The translations under genes and the position numbers were made by a program. A stretch of 64,000 bases of DNA. Origin: Holothuria scabra. Lineage: Eukaryota > Echinodermata > Holothuroidea > Aspidochirotida > Holothuriidae. The notes beneath the pieces were generated by a model that worked only from the letters and a program-made list of their open reading frames with translations, did no database searches and had not been told where the DNA came from. Positions 46,885 to 59,104 of this stretch are shown here, one piece after another (within the stretch, counting starts at the first letter, position 1; each line of letters opens with the position of its first letter). The stretch spans positions 25,711,455 through 25,775,454 of the forward strand of contig CM074180.1 of the NCBI GenBank assembly GCA_037179385.1, in the 5' to 3' direction.

Positions 46885-47925
46885 ATGAGGGTTTAAAATT
46901 CATGCATACTCCCAAGTTCTGAGAGGCTAGATGTGGGTCAACTCTGATCTGTCTATTGGTGGATCACCGGCCTGGGGGAGGATAATAATGGAGGGGGATC
47001 CTCCCTCCCCTTTTGGAAAACTTTTTAATTTTAGAAGTGTCTAAATGCAAAATGGTGGCACTTTTTTAGCAAATCAGTCAACACAATTTTGCAAGGGTAC
47101 TGCCAAAAATTAAGTATGGTACTGATGCTAACCTAAAAAAAATTGTTGCTGTAACTTTTGGTGTGGTACCGGTACAGTTCATCAAAGGCTGGGCACTCTG
47201 TTTCAATGTTAACTCGATATGTCACCGATGATCGGACCATAGTCCCCACCTGATTTCCAGTGTTGATGTTCCTACATGTCACATACTTTCTAGCCAAGGA
47301 AACAGACAGTCTAGAACATCAAGAACTTTCAAGACAGTCAAGCTCCGCCTCTTACCTGCAAAGTAGGCATTCATCTAACTATTGAATGCTGCGTTGCACG
47401 ACCGTTATTACATTTACGCAGTAACAGGAATGCATTCCATACTTGCTGAGAAGGTTACCCACTAGCAATGTTGCAACAGCAAACAAAGGTCTGTACATAC
47501 CTCCTTGGCCTATGCATTGTGTAGCAGCATGAGCAGTTGAATGTGCTGATACCATTTAGTGAGTTATAGGTACCGATAAGCTGTATTTGTAAATCTGCAT
47601 GGTTCTCTAACTAAGAATACTAAGGAGATCTGAAATGCAGGTTTTTCAGAGTGCCGGGCAGGTCAGTGGGTTTGGGTGTTCAAATGCAGATCAAACCCGC
47701 GAAATGCGGGTCATTTAATTGGGAGCTATATTCACGTAGACAAAAAATGAAGATGATTTTAAGGCTGATGGACCTTACAAATGGCAGCCTACAGTCACTT
47801 GACACAAGCGCTGCTCGGATTTATCTATAAACTATAGATCTCAGGATATCATATGCTTTAAATATGTTGGTTGCAAGGTAGTTTAAAAGAAATAGAAAAC
47901 CAGTTAAGTGTAACATACCATGCCA
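46885..47925. other. Unassigned DNA
   Basis: No supported gene. A good minus-strand donor-like site (TTTGCAG/GTAAGAG, near 47353-47366) has no coding sequence ahead of it. Confidence 0.3.
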
Positions 47926-47928
47926 TAA

Positions 47929-48190
47929 TTAAAGGGCAAGAGGAGTCACCCGAAACTTTTTTTGTCAGAAGCAACAGCTATATCTCACAATTTTCTTCTT
48001 ATTTCTCTTCAAAGTATTTTTGTAATTAATATTTTAGGACTCCATTATTGCATATTCCATGTTAACCAAGCAGTTACTAGTAGAGATATTCACATCTGAG
48101 GAGAAGAAATGTTGTCACATGATTCTCAAAAGCCAATCATGATAGTCTACTTCATTACTTCAAGTTGGGGTGACTATATTTCGCCTTTAA
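47929..48190 (+). mobile_element. MITE-2 copy, full length, best preserved
   Basis: TTAA on both sides of a 254-base interior. The left end AGGGCAAGAGGAGTCACCCG and the right-end complement AGGCGAAATATAGTCACCCC show the terminal inverted repeat. The shared AGTCACCC lies at the same distance from each end and also occurs in MITE-1 ends as TCACCC. Confidence 0.88.
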
Positions 48191-48263
48191 AGTGTTGGAA
48201 AAGGGAAAACATTTTTGCTACACTTTTATGCCTTAACTTCTAATCATATAGTTTTATCCAGCA

Positions 48264-48375
48264 GTGCCCACAGAATTTCTTCCAGTTATGGGTCACTGAA
48301 CCATTGTCCCTTCTCTGTTGCTAATACTCAGAACATATCATATAGAGACTAGGTTTCACTTTCTATTTTGAGAGT
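48264..48375 (-). repeat. SINE-1 fragment, degraded
   Basis: TTTCTTCCAGTTATGGGTCACTGAACC and following TTGCTAATACTCAGAACAT match the SINE-1 body on the minus strand with many changes. The head is absent. Confidence 0.5.
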
Positions 48376-48379
48376 CTTC

Positions 48380-48690
48380 ATGTGTGAATGAGTGATTTAA
48401 GTATGTTTAGAACTAAATGTAGGGGATTGAACTGAGACTTACATGCAAACAAGTTTATCAGAGTCAAATGAATCCCTTGGCACCTGTACAACTGTATAAT
48501 CAGGCGCAGATCCAGAATTTTGAGAAAGGTCTGGCCTGCACACAGCCATCGTGGCGGGAAGGGAGGGGGCGTTGGGTACTACCCCCCAAAAATTTGAATT
48601 CTAGGTGCACCTAGATACAATTTCTCAGCATCTGGAAAGCATGCTTTTTATATCTAAAGAAACAAAAGTTGGTCATCAAAAATGGGAGCA
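48380..48690. other. Unassigned repeat-like DNA
   Basis: At 48504-48525 CAGGCGCAGATCCAGAATTTT looks like the end of a hAT-type element (general knowledge of such termini), but the other end was not found. Confidence 0.3.
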
Positions 48691-48692
48691 TT

Positions 48693-48887
48693 CATTGGCA
48701 TAGCCAAAGGGGAGGGGAGGGGAGTTTGGGGGTCAGAACCCCCATAACCCAACCTTGCAATGCAAAAAAACACCTACAATTGAGGTTTTCTTCCCTCTAT
48801 CCTTTGACTTTTCCCTCATTTCGTATCCCCAAACCCCCCAAGACACCAAATCCCCCCCCATGACATAAATCCTGGCTACGTGCCTTG
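48693..48887. mobile_element. MITE-6 copy, opposite orientation
   Basis: It starts CATTGGCATAGCC and ends GGCTACGTGCCTTG, inverted with respect to each other. The interior shares CCCATAACCCAACCTTGCAA with the complement of 42925-43141. The 64- and 72-codon frames are by-products. Confidence 0.65.
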
Positions 48888-48933
48888 GGGCATGCACTGG
48901 GTTTGCCCCCACTTGGATTTGCCTGTGATTAGC

Positions 48934-49082
48934 CCCCTTTCCAGCTATCAATTATACTGGATTGTAGGATAGGGTTTTAGTACATGTAGTTTTTGCCAAT
49001 GGTAATTTACTAAGGCAAAATATAAAACAAACTGACTTGTTATCCCACAATTCTTTGTGATTACTATTTGGAAAAGGATAAA
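48934..49082. mobile_element. MITE-4 copy, diverged
   Basis: GGATTGTAGGATAGGGTTTTAGTA near the left and TATCCCACAATTCTTTGTGA near the right match the element at 20941-21093, including the central TTTTGCCAATGGTAATTTAC segment. The terminal bases are eroded. Confidence 0.7.
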
Positions 49083-49084
49083 CT

Positions 49085-50555
49085 TAAAGCTGTGGTAATC
49101 TCATGTCCCATCCAGCTACATATACTAAATCCTGTTGTTTCCTGCATTCAAGTTTAACACTTCAAATCCTGCAAACAACTAATGACTAAGATTACCTAGT
49201 ATGGTTTCAGGCCATTTAAGGAAATCAAATATGAGTAGCATTCCACTAAATAAACAGCTTTGGCTACCAAATATAGGGAGCAAAAAAGGGCTGCATTCAA
49301 AACAACCAAGTTCAGAATTAAACTGCTTTATGGATAAAAAACTTGAATATTTCAGCTTCATTAGACTTGAATGGTATATGTTAAGCAAAAGGAGACAATC
49401 TAAGCAGTCACTGAATGGTATTATGATTGCAGTCACATGTAAGGTTAAAAATATAACATAGGCACCAACCAAAGATAAAACCACAAGAATCGTACTTTAG
49501 GGGAAGTTGACTGAGTACAGACCAAGCCTTCCTGACACATGCAATAGAATAACGCCATGAAGCCATTGCAAAGAAATTACTACGCATAAATTTGTAGCAA
49601 AATATTTTTTCATTGTTTGTGTGTGGAATACCAGACAGTGAAAAGGAAGGTATAGCAACGTAAATATATTGTTCAAATATGTTTGTCCTTGCTGAAAAAA
49701 AATTCACTGCCTTATCATTAATTTGTTATCCAAAATTTGATGGTTTAAAATGATGCAAAATTCATCACTTTAATAAAGCATGTATACTGTTATAGTAACA
49801 TAATTGAGGTTCTTTTCTTAGATGGGGGGGGGGGGGGGAGGGGGCATAGAAGACAGGGAGAAGAAATGGGCTAAAATAATGGTTGAGTATACAATTAATG
49901 CTTAATGCAATACATCTACAAGGATCGACGGGACTCGGCAATGCAGGTAAGAAAAAAGGTTGCAGAACACAAGTAATGGTCATACAGCTATAACGATTTT
50001 TGAAATGAGGCAGAACAGAGCAAACAGTCCAACAACGATCAACACCTACATCACACCATGGTCCTACCTACTCCAATGACAGAAGAAAAGAAGTTTTAGA
50101 ATTTATACCAAACAGAAAGCAAAAGATATGTGTAGCATACAGGTTGAAGCTAAAAGCAAAACGCACAAAAAGGAAAAACAAAATCAAAAGCATGAAAGTG
50201 AGCTCTAACAAACAAAGCAAGTAGGGTATGACACAGAAATGCCTTCACCCATTTTAAATTAAGGTCACTGTACTTTTCACCATGGTAACCAGCACGTTGG
50301 CAACTAAAGCCTATGGTGGTGTTAGCTATCAAACATGAAACATCAAAATATTATAATAAGAATGCCAGATTGGTTTCAAGAACTATGCCCATCAAAACTC
50401 AGTGCTATGTTTATCGCAAAGGGGCACGCTGATTTTCAAACGGCTATCTGTATCAAGCTGATTCAAGTGGCTCTTTGGAGTTTGTCAAAAATTGTGTTTA
50501 AAATTATAAGTTAAATACTCTTTCGCCATGGTAAACTTGTACGATACTTTCGCTA
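49085..50555. other. Unassigned DNA
   Basis: No supported gene. Frames of about 100 codons on the minus strand at 49179-49484 and 49408-49707 are opposed by a plus frame and match nothing recognised. A 16-base G-run lies at 49825-49840. Confidence 0.3.
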
Positions 50556-50562
50556 AGAACTG

Positions 50563-50990
50563 TAAGGTAATTTTAGCCAACATACAGTTTTCATTCCCTA
50601 TTATTTAACTGGAAGAAATTGTACCTTCTAAAAGGTCACACATCGATCTGCTTTCCGACCACAGTTACATAACAGAAACTCAGTGCATGCATTTGGGTCA
50701 GTTAGTGGTTGTGACATTATTTGATTAGAGGGCAAAGTCAATATTGCTGTGTTTCGTACATAGAGTGGCTGACATTTATTAATCGATACTTACACAAAAA
50801 TTTTGTTTAAAAATCATTTTTTAATGACTTCTCGTCTTCCATTTTTAAACTTCAATGATATTTTTTCTACAAATTCTTAGGTACTTTTTAGTCAAGATAC
50901 AGTTAGCTACTCCCTATAATTTAAGTAGGATACACTGTGCCCCTTGGAAGGTCACGCATCCCCTCGGCCTTTCGACGGCAAGTTATGTGC
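50563..50990 (+). repeat. Diverged direct duplication, about 110 bp unit, 315 bp apart
   Basis: 50563-50675 and 50878-50990 share the order GGTA..TTTTTAG.CAA.ATACAGTT, TCCCTAT.ATTTAA and AAGGTCAC.CATC at roughly two thirds identity. The spacer is unrelated. It could be an old segmental duplication or two copies of an undefined repeat. Confidence 0.5.
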
Positions 50991-51127
50991 CAAAAAAAAA
51001 AACGACTTCCCTGATCATTCACTTTACATCACCTGTGCTACAACTAAAGCAAATGGGCTCAACGATTTCAATTGTCCCATCCTGAGTCTCCTCACTTTCG
51101 GGAAATTTTTCTTTAGCAGGTTTTGAT

Positions 51128-51215
51128 TTGAACTTGCTTAGTGTCAGTCAAAGAGATGTGTCAATTAAGAATTTCTGTAGACTACAAATAAATTGTAGAT
51201 TGGGGTGGGTAATGG
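51128..51215 (+). mobile_element. MITE-1 right-end fragment
   Basis: GTGTCAGTCAAAGAGATGTGTCAATTAAGAATTTCTG and ATTGTAGATTGGGGTGGG match the right third of forward MITE-1. The terminal TTAA is not preserved. Confidence 0.55.
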
Positions 51216-51219
51216 CTCC

Positions 51220-52050
51220 CTCTAGAGTCTTGTTTCTACTTTATTATCCAATACTTAAATTTAAAAACAACATGGGAGATATTTTCAAGAAAAGTAAGAG
51301 GATCTTATCAGATTTGACTGATGATTCAAAAGATATTTTTGACAACTATGAACTATCCGCTTTAAGCTTCACAAAAAATAAAAGCACTTCATCCTGACAT
51401 ATTAAATCGAAAGTATAACCTACGGTGGAATAAGGATACATGTATGTAAAAGAACTACCTTAATGATTGCCCTCTAGGATGAAGTCGTGTTTACTCTGTG
51501 ACTAATTTGATTGATATGGATGGGGATCAACTGTTAACCATAACTATGATGACTTTCTTTTCAGAGATATATGCTCACAAGGTGAAATGTTTTGTGGCCA
51601 TATGGATTATTAACACACACACAATAAAAAAAATATTAAATGAGTCAAAAAGGTGGGCCTTCATCTCAATAAATTATCATGATTTCACTAGGTTCTTTCG
51701 ATACACATCCAATCTTCATGTGGACTTTGAACTGTAAAACATCCGAGGCCTTTATTATTAATAACATTCAACTAACAATTAACTATACCATCTATTGAAG
51801 GATTTAATTTCTGAAATAAAATCTGACATGAAAGTGGACTTCCCAGCAAGGTCACATGTAATTTTAGTAAAACTATATCTGTGCAATGGTAGCTAAAAAC
51901 AAAAAAAAAAAAAAACAGGAAAGAGAAGTTATTGTGGGTGACAGCTACAAGGAGAGATGAATCAATAGAGGGAGCAATTTAACAGAAATCACCCTCACTT
52001 AAACATGTACCTTTAAGATAAAGGGGTCCAATCATCCTGCGGTATAGATA
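51220..52050. other. Unassigned DNA
   Basis: No supported gene; a 16-base A-run at 51900-51915. Confidence 0.3.
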
Positions 52051-52054
52051 TATG

Positions 52055-52310
52055 GCACCCATGAAGGATTTCAGGGGCACAAATCCCGGGGCGGCAAGGG
52101 GGGCCTTCGACCCCTCCAGTGAAAAAGTGGGGGAGGGGGGGCAAATCGTAACTTGGCACCCCCAAAATTTGAGTAGACCTAAGAATATGGTCACCTTTTT
52201 TTGTTTTTTTTTCTGTTGGGGCTTCGCACTTGCGGTGCCCGCCATGCGTGTACAGTTTAATACTCATGGGCACATCATAAGCATTTTCGCCCCCCCCACT
52301 CTCAAACACA
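52055..52310. repeat. G/C-polarised repeat-like segment
   Basis: A G-rich block (52085-52142) is followed by AT-rich sequence and a C-run (52290-52297), unlike the surrounding composition. It resembles the interior of MITE-6-type elements, but terminal repeats could not be defined. Overlapping frames of 88-110 codons on both strands are incidental. Confidence 0.35.
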
Positions 52311-52314
52311 GATT

Positions 52315-53280
52315 TGCACTGCTGAAGGATTGGCTTTGGAACCAACCTGTCTGAACTTGTTCAGGTTTCATTGTGCCAGGAGTTACACAATTGATAAGAG
52401 GTTTATTTATGTACCACAGGTTCTAAGCCTAGCATGTACCAAAATGTTAAATTAAATCATTTCTCTAATCCATGTAGGAAGGAACACATCCTTTTACATC
52501 GGCCATGTGAAAAACCCATGTGACCTTAAAAAAGCTACCATCAGTTATTAGAAAGAAAAAGAAAAACACATAGTTGAAAAGGGTTGAGAGAAATGAAAGT
52601 TATACCTAGACTCCAATAATCCACTGTCACCTTCTATATGTGTGGGACAAAAGATGGAGGGGGGAGGACACTTGAACCACCTAGGGCCAAAGAAACCTTT
52701 AAGTTTCCTTAGATTAGTACAGTTGGATACACACACCATAGATATGACAGGAAGCATGAAAATAAAATGTTAAACTGGACTCTATACAGTTCATTGGGTT
52801 AAAATGCCTATGTTCAACACACAGAAGAGCTTCATGAAAGGTGTGAATTACGGAAGGCTTTCAAATTCAAAAAGTGGGTCAGGCCTGAAAAACTATTTGA
52901 AAACATGCTTGGCAGTGAAAGTACATTGATCAAGTTTTTTTTCCTGTCATGCTTACAGTACAAGGATTAGCCTGGATTCATTTGTCCTTTTTTCTAAAGG
53001 CAGATTAAAGTGAAAATACCGTCCTCAAATTTGAATTAGCAAACCCATGATGATAATTCAAAAATAGCACCTTTCAATCATGTGGCGATATTTTTGCTAC
53101 TCTTTTGTTAAAATTCAGGGAGACTGGCTTCTTGCTTTAACTTTTGTTTGTGATAGTGAAGTTCAAAATCATCTAAGGTAGGTAGTTTGTCAAATGAGGT
53201 TCATGTCTCAGTTTCAAAATGTCAGCCTGGCCAGGGCTTTTTTCCATGCAGTTGTGGCAGTTGTGGCTTATTTTCTGCCC
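52315..53280. other. Unassigned DNA
   Basis: No supported feature. Confidence 0.3.
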
Positions 53281-53284
53281 CTAT

Positions 53285-53400
53285 GAGATGGGGGTTGTAG
53301 AATATGCTCCTGGTACTCCCTGCCTGTCTAAGAGGTGACTATCATAAGGGGCAGACCTGAACCATATTTGAACCGTACTTGAAACCATCTTTGGATTCTC
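53285..53400 (+). repeat. SINE-2-like copy with intact core
   Basis: GATGGGGGTTGTAGAATATG, then CTCCCTGCCTGTCTAAGAGGTGACTA, then CCATATTTGAACCGTACTTGAAAC. This is the best-preserved core of the family in the window. Confidence 0.6.
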
Positions 53401-53404
53401 TCTT

Positions 53405-54125
53405 GACTAAATAAGGCCAGTATGTGCTACATTTCTGTTGGTGTGCCAATACTCCCAACTAACTCTTACTGTACTGAAAATTGTAAAGGCAATTTCTGAG
53501 TGCACATTAAACACCAGCTGGAAAAAATGTGTATTTCCCAGGAAGGGAGTAACATTATTACTCAGAAAGGCAGTGAAATGTCCCATTACTTTCCACACAG
53601 TTTTATGTACCAAGACTGATATTGTCCTTCCAATTGCCATGATTTCCCCTTAAATGCCTAAATTTCCCAAGATATGCACCCAGCGTCCCAACTTTTTCAA
53701 CCAACTGACAAAACATTAAATACACCATTTTCTGCATTTCAACGCAGCAATTTAAAGATAATCTCATTCTAACATCTAATCTATTGATTGAGGCTTTGGT
53801 CCAAAAAGATAGTTTAGCATCCACAAGGTCCCCTTTACAAACAATGTAACCTTCTAAGTTTCTAAACAAAAGTGTGGTGATGGTCCTTCAGACAAATTTG
53901 TCACCTATATTAAGAATGTTTATTTTTTATAGGACTTATTGAAGATAAACACAAACATAAAGGGTAAAATGTGCACTAGACTAAAATTCACAACAACCTT
54001 GTGGTTACAAAAGACTGAACTCTCTTATAAAGATCGGCAAGTTGTTAATAAACCCCTTTTTCACCTTCAAACCTGTTTGCAAGGCTGAGTAATTTGGGCT
54101 TTCTGATGGTCTATCCCCTCCTTTG
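53405..54125. other. Unassigned DNA
   Basis: Opposed frames at 53407-53653 and 53603-53869 cannot both be real and neither has a family signature. No element recognised. Confidence 0.3.
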
Positions 54126-54141
54126 AAACATTTATCTTTGG

Positions 54142-54316
54142 CAGAAGGAAATCTTTGGAAAAGGCTGAAGGATCAATATGCTAGGCAACTATTTGAAGTC
54201 ATTCAGGAAACACAGGATGAGGTGGAAGATACTAAACACATGCTTTTGGCCATTTCTTGGAAGACTGCTTGCAAGGCTAGGAAGTTGTGCTCATTACAAA
54301 ATGCAATGCACAGCTA
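54142..54316 (+). CDS. Possible exon or coding fragment, unidentified
   Basis: An open stretch of about 58 codons (GNLWKRLKDQYARQLFEVIQ, then ETQDEVEDTKHMLLAISWKT and more) follows an acceptor-like TTATCTTTGGCAG. It is predicted helical and charged, with little resemblance to repeat translation. It ends at a TAA at 54315-54317, so it could be a terminal exon. No family is recognised and no upstream exon is linked. It could also be a piece of an unrecognised transposon protein. Confidence 0.25.
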
Positions 54317-54534
54317 AAAAAGTCATAAGCTTGATAGCTCATTTTACAGGTTATCACATGCCCTGTTCTTGATGTTGAAGTGCATTTTACAGCATCCTGA
54401 GTAAAAGTGAAGGAACAGTTAACAGCATGTTCAGGCCATGAGATATTTTACAATGCTTCACAACAGTTGCATAGGGTTTTGGTACAGATTATGGTTGGTT
54501 AGGGTTGGTATTGAAGTAATTCAATTTCTTGAGA

Positions 54535-54700
54535 GGTAAGATTCATTGACTTCAAAATATGCAGAAAAAATTCTCATCAGAAGGTAAAAACTGCATCTCA
54601 ATACCATAAAATGTTTTGAAGATACTAATTTTCAAAAGTGACGCATTTTCATCATGAGATATATGCATTATGGTGAATGTCATGGAGGCAGATTCCCCAA
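54535..54700 (+). repeat. Dispersed repeat F, copy 2
   Basis: ATTCATTGACTTCAAAATATGCAGAAAAAATTCTCATCAG and AAAACTGCATCTCAATACCAT match 23020-23200 in the same orientation. Confidence 0.55.
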
Positions 54701-54704
54701 AACT

Positions 54705-55345
54705 CCCTGTATTAATTGTGCGTCACAGACCTCCCATGAATGGTCCCATTACTTTCGACTGGCAATCATAGCCAAAAGGCAGAGCAGTAACCTGTCACAT
54801 TTATTTGACTCAGATAATTTACACCCAACTTGAAACATAAGGTACACCACCAACTGCGACAGTGGGAAAATTTATACCAATGTTGTTGATACAATAGCAT
54901 GAAGCAACTGTTCTACAGATATAAGAGATCTGTTTGGATAACAGAATAAATTAAAATATGAGACCAATTGTTTACAAGATCACATGACCAAAGTATAGGA
55001 CCCTAGATAGCAGACTGAGGATGTTATTCTCAAATTAGTTCCCCTTTCACCATGTACAATGATACAGTGAATTTCCTATTTATCTCTGATACAATCTTTC
55101 TAAGAGAAATTGATCTGTGCTACACTGGGATTTTCAAAAGGTATTATTACACGTCCTTTGATCCTACCATCTAGGGGTACTACGTGACGGACAAAAGTCC
55201 CAAAGAATTTTTAAGAGGGAAAAGGACGATGCAGATGATTATCCTTCATCAACTATAGATTGCAACTATGTTGGAGAAAAGACACAATTAAGAGAAATTG
55301 GCAAGAAAATGAAATGGCAGTAAAACTGGTGGAAATTTTCAAAGG
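54705..55345. other. Unassigned DNA
   Basis: No supported feature. Confidence 0.3.
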
Positions 55346-55348
55346 CAG

Positions 55349-55639
55349 TCATCTCATGCCCCAAATTTACATTGTTTGAAGAAGTTCACAGAAATTCTCA
55401 ATTGGCACAGCTAGCTATTTAACTGACAGCAAGTTAAAAAAATGCAGGAGTACTGCAACTCATATCACACAGCAAGTACTGTATTGAAAGCTTTTTGATT
55501 GCACACTGGGGTACACATACTTACCTTAAATCAATAAACAGAGATTGTATCTGGGTAAGTTTTAGACAGTTGTGGGAGGGGCTTAAAATTAGGTTAGGAG
55601 AATTGGAACATGTTTGGGGTGGGAGAATTACATCTTTTA
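55349..55639 (-). mobile_element. MITE-1 copy, reverse
   Basis: AGGCAGTCATCTCATGCCCC at the left, with inner TCTCAATTGGCACAGC, GTGGGAGGGGCTTAAAATTAGG and GTTTGGGGTGGGAG near the right. The flanks TCAA and TTTA are mutated TTAA. Confidence 0.75.
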
Positions 55640-55785
55640 TTTCAATGATGAGAATTGAAAAAGTTCTAAAATTATGTCATTTATATACATTACATATGCA
55701 GGTATTATTGCTGTCAATTATACAGTAGTTCACAGTTTAATTAGTAATTCCTATCTTGAGTAATACTTATATTTTGCTGTGATAG

Positions 55786-56140
55786 TACACTCTAAAAATG
55801 AAAGAGCTGAAATAGTCACTCTCTAAAAGAGTCAAAAGTGTGAATTCACTCCATTAGAATGTTATTTCACTCTAAGAATAGGTACAACTTGCTCCATGAA
55901 GAGTGAAATTCACTCTGAGTACTGTGAAACTTAAACTCTTTGTGGATTGTCTCCAGGAATCACACTTTGAAAGGAGTGACCCTTGCAGGCAGGTAGTCCA
56001 TCAAGACTGAAACAATACTCTTTGGGAGTGAATGTCACTGTTTGTGGAGTCAAGTACAGTTCTCTTGAAGTGAACTTTACAATTTTCACCCTTGAAATGT
56101 GAAATGAGTGACATTTCAGTCTTTTATTTTTGGGGGTGTA
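55786..56140. mobile_element. CACTCTAAAAA-ended MITE (MITE-5), long copy
   Basis: The left end TACACTCTAAAAATGAAAGAG and right end complement TACACCCCCAAAAATAAAAG form a terminal inverted repeat of about 20 bases, with TA at each tip. The interior repeats GAGTGAA/TTCACTC in both orientations. Confidence 0.8.
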
Positions 56141-56144
56141 AAAA

Positions 56145-57350
56145 CTGATGTAAGCCTATACAGCTACACTTTCTGGTATGAGCTAGTAGAACTCTGTTTG
56201 AGTTTCCTGTCCATGATATGCTCTGAACCTTCCTGGTGTAACATATCCCTGTCGTTAAACTCTCTCTCAGAAAATTTTAAGATCCACAGATTATAAATTT
56301 TTATACTGTGGAAAAGAATTATCAATGAAAACCATAAAAGCCATAGATCTTGACCTGAAAATACTTTTCTCAGTCCTTTTTGTCCATGCCAACTTCAAAC
56401 ACCCATGTTTATATTTGATTTTATTTGAACAAGATTTTATTTTATCAGCCTCTATAACCATGAAGAGTCTCTTATCAGTAGCGGGGATTTATATGTACAA
56501 CCCATCACAAAATGCACAGTAACATCTTTCATCGAACTTCCTTGTTAAATGGTGTACCCGACGGTTGGCTGCAAAAGTAGGCTATAACAGTAATGTAAAC
56601 AGTAACACGTTTTAAACTTTTACTTTGTTGGCCTTCTTCACTGGCAAACATAAAAGCAACTGACTCTCATGAACTGGTAATGTAACAGGAAGTGGAAAAT
56701 GGACAACTGCCAGCCTGAAGAGGTCAGCAGATTCTGGTCTGATTTCTAAGCAACTTTGCAGGTGTGAATTTTACTTACACCACTTCATATACTATCTTTA
56801 TACCTGCAAACAGTAACAGATATTTGAAGGCAGCATATCTCAATTGCTGATTAGTTATCATGGATACACATATCGTTAAGTTTAATCTTTAACGATGGTT
56901 TTACATTTGTACACAGGAAGAAAAAGAAAAATGTACTCATTCTATGATACATTCTAAATGTACTAAACCTTACATACCACACTATCATCAGATTTGTAGA
57001 AGTTTAGGACTGACACCTATACTGATTTTAGTGAACAGAATTGGCCCTTCCAATTTTGACTACTCAAGTTACCCACAAGACTAAAGTTGTTTTCAAAAAC
57101 TACATAAATTGTCTTTACTCCATGGGAAATCTATTTTATGCCCATGGTGACCACACCTTGTTTAGACAATGTCAAGTCAAATACCTTTAAATGACCAGAA
57201 TATTCCTAACTGAAGCAAAATTACTACTTTTATTAACATGTACTTCAAAACTAGAAAAATATTTCAATGCGAAGTATGAATACCTCAATAGGGTCACTTC
57301 TTTTCATTGAATTCCAACAAATTAAAAGTTGCCATGTTAGATTTCAGGTC
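56145..57350. other. Unassigned DNA
   Basis: No supported gene or repeat. Confidence 0.3.
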
Positions 57351-57356
57351 CAAACA

Positions 57357-57596
57357 CAGTGGCGAAGCTATGATTATTTGTGTTTGTGTGGCCATAGGTC
57401 TGATCACCAGTCTGATGGAATGGGCTAAGAGGTTTTCTTAGGGGAGGGAATGTCATCCTTTCCTTTGAGAAGTTTTTGACCATTTTTTTTTTTACTTTCA
57501 CCTGCAATCTGGTGCAACACTTGGCATTATTTGAAGTTGATTTCTTTTGTGTCATCACAAAATAACTTTTTTTTTTTTTTTCTAGCTATGCCATAG
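57357..57596. mobile_element. CAGTGGCGAAGCT-ended element
   Basis: The left end CAGTGGCGAAGCTATGA and right end TCTAGCTATGCCATAG are short inverted repeats related to MITE-6 ends. The interior phrase ATCTGGTGCAACACTTGGCAT is shared with about 20625. A T-run of 14-16 bases lies just inside the right end. Confidence 0.6.
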
Positions 57597-57599
57597 TTT

Positions 57600-58798
57600 C
57601 AAATCAAAGTGGTTGTTACTCTGCAAAGTAGCATCATGACTATGTTATGAGCTACAAGTACATGCCAGAGACCTGGAATCCTGCAAGAATGGTGGGACAT
57701 TTTACCGCCACTGAACACTAGGTATGATGGGATATCTTTGACTCTGTGCCAAGAACTATGCACGTCTGCAAACACAATGATAATTGTAGACAAGCAACTT
57801 GTTGAGGTAAAGGGGATCAAAGGTTGACGGTAATCAATTGATGAGAGTTAGGGTACCCTAATCTAGTCATGATAAAAGTTTCATTGAGCTCTTAATCTCA
57901 CTTAAGTACTGATATACACTTCAGTCAGTTGTGATAGCAGCTACTACCTAGGAATATGTTAGGCCACTAAAAATAGAAATGACAGCATTTTGATGATATG
58001 AAGTGGGAAGCTGCACAGGAAACGAAAGAGAAGGTTATGACCTGGACAGAGTTGTTGGTGAAGCCATTTAATAACCAGGTGACCTGGTTAGCAACTTCTC
58101 TGACTGTAGGTTATAGATTTATCATGTTCATCTGGGAAGGTACAAATTAAAAACAATCAATTCATAATTCTACAGAATGTTTTGCTTGGCACGACTCTAC
58201 TCATAAGGGGAAATGGGACTTTAAAATGCAGACTACACGTACTGTAACCTTAGGCAGGTGTTGTTGAAATGGTTTTCCCCAGAAATCATTTTGTAGGCTT
58301 GAAAATATACTAGTAGCCTAATAACCTGTATGTATGTTAGTTGATTAGTGAAAAGCTAGATTTCAGGATGGGCTGTAGTTATTTTACTTCAAGTAAGTAG
58401 GTGACTTAACTGCATTCTTTTCCAATGAAAACTGAAAATGTCTATTTGTACTGAGGTCTTTATATTTTGACAGCTTTGTCAATATACTATTTTCCCAACA
58501 TATACTCAAGGTTTAGCTGATATTAGATATATAAATGAAACTGAATTGAAAATGCTGTCCAGCACAGGATCAGAAAGAATGCCCTTATGGTCAAGAACTT
58601 AAAGTAAATGGTGGATTCAAAAAAAGCTCAAAGCTCAAGAAACTGGAAAGGGGGGGGGGGGGGAATGTGGTGGGGCTGAGCATGTTTTGACTGGACAATT
58701 ATTTGAGTTTAAATGTCACTAGAAATGCAAGACAAGCAAAAACATGATACACAAAGCCTATGCAGATGAAAAAAGCATTGATCATCTTTGTGTTTAAT
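57600..58798. other. Unassigned DNA with one perfect palindrome
   Basis: TAACCAGGT-G-ACCTGGTTA is a perfect 19-base palindrome at 58072-58090. A 15-base G-run lies at 58650-58664. No gene. Confidence 0.35.
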
Positions 58799-58800
58799 TC

Positions 58801-59100
58801 ATGAAGGCCCAGTTCTCTAACCCCAAACAGTACCAATTCTCCTAACCTTCTTACTTAAGCCCCTCCCACAGTTGTCCGAAATTCATGCTCATCCAGATAC
58901 AATCTCAGTTTATTCCTTAAGGTGAGTATAGAAAAACTGGTTATAATCAAAACACTCAAAGTACCATTTATGCTGTGTAATATAAGCTTTGGTGCTCTGC
59001 ATTGTTTGAACTAACTGTCAATCAAAGAGCTGAGCCAGCTGAGAATTTCAGTACCCCCATACCAAAATTATAGTTTGGGGTGAGATGTTTAGCCCTTTAA
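58801..59100 (+). mobile_element. MITE-1 copy, forward
   Basis: AGGCCCAGTTCTCTAACCCCAAACAGTACCAATTCTCC at the left and TAGTTTGGGGTGAGATGTTTAGCCCT with TTAA at the right. The left TTAA has become ATGA. Confidence 0.82.
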
Positions 59101-59104
59101 CTGA

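Noticed and set aside
49179..49707. Two about 100-codon hydrophobic frames, possible membrane protein
   Set aside because: The frames overlap each other and an opposing frame. Hydrophobicity is typical of AT-rich non-coding sequence, and there is no family signature or splice support.
52013..52354. 100-110 codon frames on both strands
   Set aside because: They lie in a repeat-like, strand-polarised segment; simultaneous open frames on both strands argue against coding.
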